Assembly: GCA_907165275.2 (NCBI GenBank)
Contig: OU015670.1
Coordinates: 6,971,501 to 7,035,500 of the forward strand
DNA from: Zygaena filipendulae
Lineage: Eukaryota; Arthropoda; Insecta; Lepidoptera; Zygaenidae
Direction: 5' to 3'
DNA length: 64,000 bases
In this document: positions 12,489 through 21,213 of the stretch, in pieces
Numbering within the stretch: the first letter of the stretch is position 1
How the letters are laid out: each line of letters opens with the position of its first letter
Notes under the pieces: model-generated
The model's database searches: none
Told to the model about the DNA's origin: nothing
What the model saw: the letters and a program-made list of their open reading frames with translations, nothing else
Position numbers and translations under genes: made by a program

Positions 12489-12573
12489 TTCTTTTCATTC
12501 TTAAATGCTTGATCCACACCTTAAAGTACTCTGCAGAACATATCCTAAGATCGTAAACGCCGTCTCTGAACAT

Positions 12574-13183
12574 TATGATTTCCTCGGAAATTGCTCGTTA
12601 AAAGTATGAGTGGCACTGCGGTCGGAAAGTAAATGAAGATTTTGTGCATTCGACTAGCTGATCTGACATTAATTCAAGAATAGTATTGTAGAATCTTATA
12701 CTTCATGTTTTCGTGAAATAACTTTACATTTGTTGTGATATCGTTCTCTCTGAGTGCGGCAGTTTCGTTTTTAAAATCTTTACTTAAAATTAATTAATCA
12801 TTAAAATTACTCTCAGTGCGGCCGATAGAGTCTTAAAATATAAGAAATGCATGTTTTCCTGAAATAACTTTACAGTTAACTTGTTATTTTTCTCATCATC
12901 GCGGTTTCTGGTTCAGAAACTCAATTTATGCTGTTGTTTTATTCAATTAGGGGCTTTTAACAATGGAAAAAGTTGGATAGGAATGAGGAAATAAAATAAC
13001 GTTAAAATACAAAATTAAATGAATGTAAGTCTTACAAATTGTTTTTTTTCGTGACCGTTCTAGTGTTGTTTTAGAAATTATTTATTTTATTTTATTGTAT
13101 GAAAAAATGGTGTTATTGCCTGTGGTGTGTGTTGACGTCATGTTTCTTGAAAGTAAATTTAATATACTTAACGAAACAAATGT
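12574..13183. other. Array spacer with half of a foldback repeat
   Basis: At about 12,751-12,829 lies one unit (GAGTGCGGCAGTTT ... CTCAGTGCGG) that matches one arm of the large hairpin at 28,462-28,694. The rest is the common spacer with GGTTTCTGGTTCAGAAACTC and GGATAGGAATGAGG. Near 13,133-13,152 (minus strand) is the conserved AAGAAACATGACGTCA block found after every well-preserved array gene. Confidence 0.55.
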
Positions 13184-13224
13184 GGCCCTGAAAAGGGCCT
13201 TTGTGTTCGACTCTGTCAAGAGCC
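13184..13224 (-). terminator. Pair of histone-type 3' stem-loops after type 1 copy 1
   Basis: On the minus strand, 17 bases after the TGA at 13,241-13,243, comes hairpin 2 (13,224-13,209, GGCTCT-TGAC-AGAGTC). Nine bases later comes hairpin 1 (13,199-13,184, GGCCCT-TTTC-AGGGCC) flanked by ACAAA and ACA. Six base pairs plus a four-base UUUC loop with these flanks is the consensus of the metazoan replication-dependent histone mRNA stem-loop bound by SLBP. A purine-rich CAAGAAAC lies about 35 bases further on, somewhat far for a histone downstream element. An AATAAA also occurs near 13,090, so ordinary polyadenylation is possible. Confidence 0.75.
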
Positions 13225-13240
13225 TTTTTCCAATTTTTGA

Positions 13241-14373
13241 TCATGTTTCGACATCCATGTCGTCGGATTCGTCGGTGAGGTCGATGATTGGATTCGCACT
13301 ATCCGGCGTTAGCTGCTCCAGAAACACCGTCATCATAGGCGTATCGCATGCACATCCGATCTTATTCACAATCATGATTTTTTTCCCTTGGTACACAAAT
13401 GTGCTCGTCGTGACCGGGATGTCTTCCAAGATGGTGATTGCAGGCTCTACCCTTGGAGGTGACTCTTGGATACGGCTCGCCTCATCGATAGCAGTGTTGC
13501 AATCCTGTAGAATGATTAATTATTTAATTGTTTATTTTTTAAATAACAATAGCAATATTACCAGACGATCCTAGACTACCGTAAGCTTCATATTTACTAA
13601 GAAATCGTATATAGTATACTACATATTTTTACTACAAATATGGAAATCGTAACCCTGTGATCATCACATAAAGTGTGTACCTATCCGCCGGGTCCGAACC
13701 CGGGACCTCTGGAACCTCCGAGTTTCTCACGGATCATGTTTTGTTACTTGCAGAATATATTCAATAACCTAAAAAGGTTTATGTAGCACTGTCAAGTTGC
13801 TACAATGTTTGTAAATTAGTAAATAAATAAATAAATAAATAATAAATCTATATAATAAAAATGAATCGTCAAATGTGTTGGTAAGCGCATAACTTAATAA
13901 CTTACAAACGACTGCACCAAATTGGAAAATTGATTTTTTTTGTGTTCGTTATTGTCAGGACAAGGTTTATATAAAAGAAGTTTTGAGTTCCTGCGGGAAT
14001 TCCGAAACTCACGCGGGTGAATCTCCGAAACGGTTGGACCGATATTATGTCTATGTCTAATTAGCTGTTATTATAAGGAGTACATTAGACTGCATTGGAG
14101 TTCTTGCGGGAATTCCGAAACTCACGCAGGTGAAACCGCGGGGCACAGCTAGTAAATAAATAAATTGAAAGTAGGACTTACCACTTCTAGAACCGGAGGA
14201 GGGCAGACCATCTTTTTTCGTCCCGTTTTAGATTTCTTTGTTGCCCCTATGCGTTTAGTTGCTTTGCCAGTAATTTTCACAATCCGCAACCTAATTTTCG
14301 GAGCCATCATGGGTAGGTTTGACTCAACCAACTCGCTCGTATAGACCGGTAAAGTTTCATCTCCCAAAGCCAT
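13241..14373 (-). CDS. Type 1 array gene, copy 1 (SUMO-interacting-motif protein)
   Basis: Exon A is 14,373-14,182 (ATG at 14,371-14,373, 64 codons), the donor is GTAAGT at 14,176-14,181, and exon B is 13,504-13,241 after a TTCTACAG acceptor. Both junctions are phase 0; the product is about 151 residues. Residues 1-35 contain LPVYTSELVESNLP and APKIRLRIVK, and residues 36-55 are strongly basic (KATKR..ATKKSKTGRKK), a likely nuclear or nucleic-acid-binding segment. The C-terminus carries PIIDLTDESDD, which fits the consensus SUMO-interacting motif: a hydrophobic core followed by acidic residues. No enzyme domain is visible and I recognise no family. The 0.68-kb intron contains a tRNA-like repeat and a Helitron. 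An initiator/DPE block lies upstream and twin histone-type hairpins lie downstream. Confidence 0.7.
13847..14152 (+). mobile_element. Lep1-type non-autonomous Helitron in the intron of copy 1
   Basis: Begins TCTATATAATAAAA after an A and ends CACAGCTAG before a T, as expected for Helitron insertion between A and T. The 3' end has the lepidopteran CACGCAGGTGAAACCGCGGG signature. It is not seen in the introns of the other type 1 copies, so it arrived after the family expanded. Confidence 0.75.
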
Positions 14374-14433
14374 TGAGACTAATATCTATGTAATTAAAAA
14401 ACGGAAAATATATTTCTTCCGATTCACTTGTCC

Positions 14434-14468
14434 ACGTCAGTTCACTGTGGCTGTTCGTTGAGAACTGA
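14434..14468 (-). promoter_or_regulatory. Initiator and DPE of type 1 copy 1
   Basis: On the minus strand TATCAGTT gives an arthropod initiator with +1 at 14,466, and TGACGT occupies +28 to +33 (14,439-14,434), matching the downstream promoter element RGWYVT in five of six bases at the exact required spacing. The 5' UTR would be 93 bases. The block recurs before other type 1 copies (some with TAACGT). Confidence 0.45.
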
Positions 14469-15005
14469 TAAATGACTGAACTAATTCTAAAGGAGAGCGA
14501 CAGCATGATAATCAATTGAGACCTAAGTTACCTGATACGGTAAAAATAAATAAAGGTATTTTCGCGGTTTCTGGTTCAGAAACTCAATTTATGCTTTTGA
14601 TTTATTAAATTAAGTAATTAATTAAGTAAATAATTAAATAATTTTAATGTTATTTTATTTATTATTTTATTTCCTCCTTCCTACATTCCTATCCAACTTA
14701 TTCCATTGAATACCCCTTAATTGAATAAAATGATAGCATAAATTGAGTTTCTGTAACCCCATAATCAGTCTCTTATTACAACTAATTTGTTAACTTTTTA
14801 AATAACTCTTTAGATGATCGATGAAATTAGTTACAGTGTTTTTATGGGACGAAGAGTCGATTTAACTCTGAAAAGAATCGAATCAATTTGCAAAATTAAA
14901 AACTTTAAGGACAGAATTGTATGAAAAAATGGTTATATTGCCTGTGATGTGTGTTGACGTCATGTTTCTTGAAAGTAAATTTAATATGCATAACGAAACA
15001 AATGT

Positions 15006-15044
15006 GGCCCTGAAAAGGGCCTTTGTTCGACTCTGAGAAGAGCC
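15006..15044 (-). terminator. Histone-type stem-loop pair after type 1 copy 2
   Basis: Hairpin 2 is 15,044-15,029 (loop TCTC) and hairpin 1 is 15,021-15,006 (GGCCCT-TTTC-AGGGCC). The second hairpin begins 17 bases after the stop at 15,061. Confidence 0.75.
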
Positions 15045-15060
15045 TTTTTCCAATTTTTCA

Positions 15061-15865
15061 TCATGTTTCGACATCCATGTCGTCGGATTCGTCGGTGAGG
15101 TCGATGATTGGATGCGCACTATCCGGCGTTAGCTGCTCCAGAAATACCGTCATCATAGGCGTATCGCATGCACATCCGATCTTATTCACAATCATGAATT
15201 TTTTCCCTTCGTACACAAATGTGCTCGTTGTGACCGGGATGTCTTCCAAGATGGTGATTGCAGGCTCTACCCTTGGAGGTGACTCTTGGATACGGCTCGC
15301 CTCATCGATAGCAATGTTGCAATCCTGTAGAATGATTAATTATTTAATTGTTTTTTTTTTTAAAATAACAATAGCAATATTACCAGACGATCCTAGACTA
15401 CTAAGCTTCATATAAGCTTCATAAGCTTCATATTTACTAAGAAATCGTATATAGTATACTACATATTTTTACTACAAATATGGAAATCGTAACCCTGTGG
15501 TTATCACATAAAGTCTGTACCTATCCACCGGGATTCGAACCCGGGACCTCTGGACTGGTGGAGTAGCATGATGACTATAATGCGAACTATAATGCGAACC
15601 TCGCCACAGAGTTTCTCACCAATCATGTTTCGTTTCTTGCAGAATATATTAAATAATTGAAAGTAGGACTTACCACTTCTAGAACCGGAGGAGGGCCGAC
15701 CGCCTTTTTTCGTCCCGTTTTCGATTTCTTTGTTGCCCCTATGCGTTTGGTTGCTTTGCGAGAAATTTTCACAATCCGCAACCTAATTTTCGGAGCCATC
15801 ATAGGTAGGTTTGACTCAACCAACTCGCTCGTATAGACCGGTAAAGTTTCATCTCCCAAAGCCAT
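15061..15865 (-). CDS. Type 1 array gene, copy 2
   Basis: Exon A is 15,865-15,674 and exon B is 15,324-15,061, with phase 0 junctions and the same donor (GTAAGT) and acceptor (CTACAG) as copy 1. The reading frame is intact with about 151 residues. Differences from copy 1 include a glycine replacing cysteine before PPPVLEV, FVYEGKKF, and His before PIIDLTDESDD. The SUMO-interacting motif is unchanged. This copy lies directly before the DNA transposon that later received the Ty3 element. Its counterpart in the duplicated block is copy 5. Function unknown; small basic, possibly nuclear SUMO-binding protein. Confidence 0.7.
15325..15673 (-). repeat. tRNA-like SINE in the intron of type 1 genes
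   Basis: The minus strand reads CCCGGGTTCGAATCCCGG, an RNA polymerase III B-box (GGTTCGAATCC at about 15,541-15,531), followed by a conserved ~190-bp tail (AAATATGTAGTATACTATA, CTAGGATCGTCTGGTAATA) up to the acceptor. No complete tRNA cloverleaf can be drawn. Equivalent copies occupy the introns at about 31,174-31,424, 38,963-39,290, 43,591-43,819 and 49,603-49,898, and a mutated one lies at 13,505-13,760. Confidence 0.55.
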
Positions 15866-16623
15866 TGAGACTAATATCTATGTAATTAAAAAACGAAAAA
15901 TATATTTCTTTCGATTCACTTGGCCACGGTAGTGCACTATGGCTGTTCGTTGAGAACTGATAAATGACTGAACCAATTCTAAAGAAGAGCGACAGCATAG
16001 GGCTTCCAATATTCGTCCATTTTTCCTATTCGAATATTTCGAATAGTTCCAAAGCCAATATTCGAATTATTCGAATATTTCGAATTTTTCGAATAATTAC
16101 TACTAAAGAAAAAAATGTCCTTCTAATTTTAATATAGCACATAATTCATCGATTTTAAAATTAAGCAATTAATATTCGAGTACAATATTACTGGTTTGTA
16201 ATAAAAAACAACGTTTTCTAAACATTTACTGGCACCAAAGACTTTTATCTAAACCATAAGACAAATATCTCTTTTATAGTATTATAATGTAATTACTAAA
16301 ATATCAGCATACTAATTAAATCAACTTCTTATCGTCAAAAATATTTAAAATTTCCTAGTCAAATTCCTTTAATATTGACAGAGAATTCTAACAAATTCTC
16401 GTGTTTTTTGACAAAAATGGAAAATAATCCCTACTTTAAAGCATACATAATTATAGTCTAAAACAAAAAAAAAGGCCTAATTCCGTAGAGATACTGATGA
16501 TGACGCTGTAACACGTGGGAAGCGAAGGACTTGTCTTTGTTATATGATGATGTCTTGTTCATCCAGGAGTTCTGTTCTCATTATAGGCAAGAGTGGCTAC
16601 GAGATTGAAATCACGTATGCCTA

Positions 16624-17550
16624 TGTGCACACCTTGCACATGAGCACAGAAATACTTACGAAAATACTCACATACTTCACAGCGGTTTACCTCCATGTAC
16701 CTACCATTACCAAACCGCGTACGTAACATACCTTCACCGGGGAATTGGATTAAGGATCAGGAAGGTTGAAGGAGCAAGAGAGAAATAACATACACAGTGG
16801 AATCACCTTATTATCAAATCACAAGAAAGAAACAGGACACGGACAATTTGTTATGTTATTCTTTATTGCCTAGCTGACTCAATTCCAACGAATTCCAGAC
16901 AGAGGAAAGTGCGAGGAGCAATCTTGAAAAAGACGACCTCGCTGGAGATTCGAAGGAACAGTCAAGCGACGTCACGTTCCTGGGTCACACTCACTGAAGT
17001 AACTACGCAAGCAAGATCAGGCAGTACATCAAATTGGAAAGAGTGGCTCTGAAAAGAGCCGTTTTTAATCGCCTGGATCTTGCGACGCTGTTGTACACCA
17101 TCAAGCACCATGGAACTACTCGGTCGGAGACACCTGTACGGCACCACACGCACATCCACGATTCGCGGTCCGGCGCGAGACGCGCGGCCTTGCGCTCTCA
17201 ACGATCGATGGCGACTGGCGCTTGAGACGCGGCGGACTGAGCTCCTGCGCGCGCGCCGCCCGCGTCCCCCGCGCCGTGCACCCCGCGCATGCGCGGTGCG
17301 AGTGTGCGACGAGAGGAGACTATGAAATTCTAGAAACTAGCATCTCGCTTGAATCTGTCCGCCGTTTAATGTACGATTTCTCATTGGTTGTTTGGTTGTA
17401 AATATTTAATGTTGTGTTTTTGATTGGTTGTTAGTTTTAAGGTTTTCTGTATATATAGCGCTAAGTTTTTAACAATAAATCACTTCCAAAATCCCATTTC
17501 TACAGCAAATGTGAGAGTAATACCTACCTGCTCGTAATACCTCCGCTACA
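16624..17550 (+). repeat. 5' LTR (927 bp)
   Basis: Starts TGTGCACACC and ends CCGCTACA. Contains a GC-rich central segment (about 17,100-17,310) and an AACAATAAATCAC region near 17,470 that could be the poly(A) signal. Confidence 0.9.
17045..17060 (-). other. Histone-type stem-loop inside the LTR, antisense
   Basis: The minus strand reads GGCTCT-TTTC-AGAGCC with flanks AAAAAC and ACTC, a canonical metazoan histone 3' stem-loop. It is repeated in the right LTR at 27,284-27,299, and in the third LTR (35,642-35,657) one arm has changed to AAAGCC. On the sense strand the same hairpin has a GAAA tetraloop, so it may instead be an RNA structure of the element. No histone coding sequence adjoins it. 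Confidence 0.5.
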
Positions 17551-17551
17551 G

Positions 17552-17560
17552 TGGTGACCC
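17552..17560 (+). other. Primer binding site
   Basis: TGGTGACCC one base after the LTR, complementary to the 3' end of tRNA-Trp as known for CsRn1-clade elements. Confidence 0.75.
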
Positions 17561-17605
17561 TCCGACAATCAAGAAGAAAAAAGGAATCAACAAAAGGCTG
17601 AAGCT

Positions 17606-17886
17606 ATGGCCGAGCAAGAACAGAAAAGCAAGCCACCGTATTCAGAGATCCTATTAAGATTGGAAAAACTCGCATTACAAGTGGCGGAATTGCGAGCACG
17701 AGATACCACGCGTCAAACATCTCGTCAACCATTTCGTGGACGTTACCGCTCTCACTCACGCTCATCATCATCCCATGTGAAGCCAGGCGATCCTACGTGG
17801 TTATGCAGATACCATCACAAGTTTGGCAAGGAGGCAATACGCTGCGAGTCACCGTGCGCACAACGTAACAAGACGTCGGAAAACTA
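17606..17886 (+). pseudogene. Reduced gag with CHCC zinc finger
   Basis: Only 93 codons from ATG to TAA. A short coiled segment (ILLRLEKLALQVAELRARD) is followed by an Arg/Ser-rich stretch and CRYHHKFGKEAIRCESPC, the C-H-C-C finger characteristic of CsRn1-clade gag. A normal gag would be several hundred residues, so most of the capsid region is missing, presumably by internal deletion. Pol begins in the -1 frame at the overlap near 17,878. Confidence 0.7.
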
Positions 17887-20800
17887 ACGTCGACACCGAC
17901 CGCGGCGGACGTCGGTGTCCCCAAGATCAGCAACCGCCTTTGTGTTCATGATCGCGACTCACACGAACGTTTCCTCGTGGACACTGGCGCAGATATATCC
18001 GTTTGGGCTGCAACATCGAAAACTAAGAAAAAGGCCGCACATACCTACAAACTTTACGCGGCAAACAACACACCGATAAATACCTACGGCGAGAAAACAA
18101 TCAAGCTCAACCTGGGACTACGGCGCAGTTTCACCTGGACATTTATTGTCGCAGACGTGAAGACTTCCATATTGGGTGCAGACTTCTTACGTCACTACAA
18201 GCTCCTTGTGGATCTTCACAGAAAAAAATTAATCGACGACGAAACCAAGCTTACCGTCGACGCCACTGAAGTATCAACAACCGCCGAGTCCATTCGCATC
18301 GTGAGCTCCGACCAACAATATCACGATATCTTGAAGCATTTTCCTGGCGTTCTCCGACCCATGTCTCTTAAGCAGCCAGCCAAACATGACGTCGTACATC
18401 ACATCGAAACGACGGGTCCTCCGCTTTCGGCACGCGCCCGCCCTCTACCGCCCGACAAATACAACGCCGCAAAAGCCGAATTTGATCGGATGATGGAGAT
18501 TGGCATTTGCAGACCTTCAAGCAGTCCATGGGCCAGCCCTCTACACGTCGTCACGAAAAAAGACGGCGGACTTCGTGTATGCGGCGACTACCGAAGATTA
18601 AACGCAGTGACGCAACCCGATCGCTATCCGATACCACGCATTCAAGATTTCACGTACCCACTCAACAACAAAAAAATATTTTCGAAACTTGATCTCAAGA
18701 TGGCTTACTACTGGATTCCCATGGCGAGTAAAGAAGATGCACAGAAAACAGCCATAATCACTCCGTTCGGGCTATATGAATTTACATGCATGACGTTCGG
18801 TCTACGCAACGCAAGTCAAACCTTTCAAAGATTCATGCATCAAGTTCTCCGAGGTATAGAAGACTGTTTCTGTTTCGTCGACGACATTCTCCTATTTTCT
18901 GAAGATGAAAACAACCATAAGAAGCTTCTCCATCAAGTCTTAGAACGTCTCGACAAACACGGCGTCACACTCAACGTCGACAAATGCCAGTTTGGAGTTG
19001 AAACTATAAACTTCCTAGGCTACGAAGTCTCCGCCAGCGGTATCAAACCTACGATAGATCGCATCGAAGCAATTTCCTCGTATCCGAAACCGAAGACAAT
19101 CGTCGAACTACGACGCTTCCTAGGCATGCTTAATTTTTACCGAGACTGCCTACCTCATCAAGCCGATCATCAACACGAACTCAACAAGTTTCTTCACAAC
19201 AAGAAAAAGAATGACAAAACGCCAATAGAATGGACACCGGAAGCGAACGAAGCTTTTGAAAAATGCCGCCAAAGCATTACCGAAGCAACAACGCTAAGCT
19301 ACCCCGTTCACGGTTGCAAACTCGCTATAATGACAGACGCCTCGGATCACAGTTTAGGCGCAGTACTACAACAAAAGGTTGAGAACAACTGGAAACCATT
19401 AGCATTCTTCTCGAAGTCAATGAGCCCTACGCAACGCCGCTACAGCGTGTACGATCGCGAATTATTAGCTATGTACATGGCTGTAAAACACTTCAGAAGA
19501 CTAATCGAAGGCTGCGAAGTAACTATACTCACCGATCACAAGCCTCTCTCTTTCGCACTCAGCAGACCCGCCAGTAGTAGCGACACACCGAGACGAGAAC
19601 GGCAGCTACATTTCATATCTCAATTTTGTTCGAGTATCAAGTACATCAAAGGTGAAGAAAATCCAATCGCCGACGCATTATCACGAATCGAAGACATCCA
19701 GAACCCAAATGTCATAGACTACAACCAACTTGCAATAGACCAAAGCAACGACGAAGACTTGAGAAATCTAAAGAAACAACCCAACTTGAAATTCGCCGAA
19801 GTAACTCTTCCCGGACTCGACCGACCAATCACATGCGAGCTATCGACTACGTCACCCCGTCCGTATTTACCTAAAACATACCGCTATGCCGCATTCAAAG
19901 CGCAACACGGGCTATGTCACCCCGGGGCAAGAACCACACGGAAGCAGATAGCATCGAAATTTTTCTGGCCAGCTATGAACAAAGACGTAGCAACATGGGC
20001 CAAAGCATGTATCGACTGTCAGCGCAGCAAGGTACATCGTCACGTCGTCACTCCTCTGGCAGAGTTTCCACCTTCTCAACGTTTCGAACACATACACATA
20101 GACGTCGTGGGACCGCTACGATTATCGCACGATTTCAAGTTTTGCGTCACCATAATAGACAGACGCACCAGATGGCCGGAAGCTGTTCCAGTTCAAGACA
20201 TCACCGCAGAAAGCGTCGCAAAAGCCCTCTACGAGAACTGGATAGTGCGATTTGGCGTCCCGCTCAGAATTACGACAGACAGAGCACAAAATTTTGAGTC
20301 AGCACTATTCAACACACTACTGAAGAGATGGGGTATATCTAGAATCCGCACTACAAGTTATCACGCCCAGTCAAACGGAAAAGTAGAACGACTTCATCGT
20401 ACAATGAAGGCAGCTCTCATGGCGCGCGGTGCAACCACAACATGGGTAGACGAGTTGCCCACCGTACTATTTGGTTTACGCACCGCACTACGAGAAGATA
20501 ATCTCAGCCCTGCACTGATGACCTACGGCGCAACACTACGAATACCGTCCGATTTTTTCGTACCTACACAGTCGAAAATCGAAGATGCAGAATACGTGCA
20601 ACGGCTAAGCCGAACAATGGCAACGTTAATACCCACAAATCGTGCCACAACGTCACGACCTACGTTCGTACACAAGAACCTAGCTACGTGTACACACGTT
20701 TTCGTTCGAAACGACGCGGTCAGACCGCCATTGACTCCGCCATATGACGGACCCTATCAAGTTCTACAACGTCACGAGAAGTATTTCAAGATACAGTTAC

Positions 20801-21015
20801 CACTACGCACAACCGTGATATCACTGGATAGACTCAAGCCTGCCTACCTACTCAACGAAGAAGACGTAAGCACGAGCGACACTGACGTCACGTCGGAACG
20901 CAAGAGATCGAGTTCACCGAACCGTGATCCAGTCGAAACACGTGGAACAAGGAATTCGACTCCAGCTGTCTTACCTACGTCACCTTACATCACCCGGAGC
21001 GGACGAGTCGTGAAG
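17878..21015 (+). pseudogene. Ty3/gypsy pol polyprotein, interrupted by LINE insertion
   Basis: Open for 1,046 codons. Domains in order: aspartic protease (LVDTGADIS near 17,974), reverse transcriptase (LDLKMAYYWIP; FVDDILLFS as the catalytic YVDD variant, about 18,877), RNase H (MTDASDHSLGAVL; DRELLAMYMAVKHF), integrase zinc region (H..H..C..C around 19,910-20,020) and core (IDVVGPL, TDRAQNFES, NGKVERLHRT). The reading frame runs on into LINE sequence until 21,885; the original final codons and TGA are found after the LINE at 26,832-26,852. The enzyme modules appear undamaged, but with little gag the copy is unlikely to be autonomous. Annotated as interrupted rather than as a gene. Confidence 0.9.
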
Positions 21016-21030
21016 CTCCAGGCCTTCTCT

Positions 21031-21057
21031 TGCTGCCTCCCCGAAGGGGAGGCAGCA
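21031..21057 (-). other. Perfect hairpin at the 3' end of the LINE
   Basis: Twelve-base arms (TGCTGCCTCCCC and its complement) around a three-base loop, 15 bases from the end of the element. It probably serves as the recognition structure for the element's own reverse transcriptase in place of a poly(A) tail; that role is inferred. Confidence 0.7.
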
Positions 21058-21213
21058 GAGGTGTCTGCGTCGGGGCAGAGCCCCCTGCAGTGGGCGATCC
21101 CACGCTGTCCGCCACTACGGACAGGAACTGGGGGGCGGTTCAAAGACCGCGTGGATCGTCGGGACGGAGCCGACGCCGCCCGTCAGGGCGGCGTCCAGGC
21201 TCCGTCAGCCAAG

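Larger units (their letters stand above)
10099..12573 (-). pseudogene. Diverged type 2 array gene split by a LINE and a MITE
   Basis: Three pieces on the minus strand align with the type 2 protein. Piece one (12,573-12,489) reads DGVYDLRICSAEYFKVW, matching the DGHYDLRKCTVEYLEVW block. Piece two (12,041-12,002) reads KVQQIRRMVH, matching KMDRLRKMVH. Piece three (10,285-10,140) reads LKNVLSRV and continues for about 40 very basic residues, longer than the C-terminus of other copies. The LINE at 10,286-12,001 and a MITE at 12,042-12,488 separate the pieces. The stop is TAA at 10,140-10,142, and 26 bases later a histone-type hairpin survives at 10,099-10,114 with one wobble pair. The N-terminal part is missing. 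It is the most divergent family member and so useful as an outgroup. Confidence 0.7.

Noticed and set aside
13095..13574. Plus-strand ORFs over the type 1 exon B copies (repeated at 15,023, 30,764, 32,965, 43,181, 45,362, 46,752, 48,052, 49,355, 54,026, 55,515)
   Set aside because: They are antisense to exon B, have no splice or promoter context, and the spliced minus-strand frame with the SUMO motif and downstream hairpins explains the conservation better.
15325..15673. A functional tRNA gene in type 1 introns
   Set aside because: Only the T-arm/B-box part is convincing; no anticodon arm or acceptor stem pairing could be drawn. Treated as a SINE.
17080..17325. ORFs within the LTRs (also 27,319 and 35,377)
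   Set aside because: Arg-rich reading of a GC-rich LTR segment; present only because the LTR is repeated.
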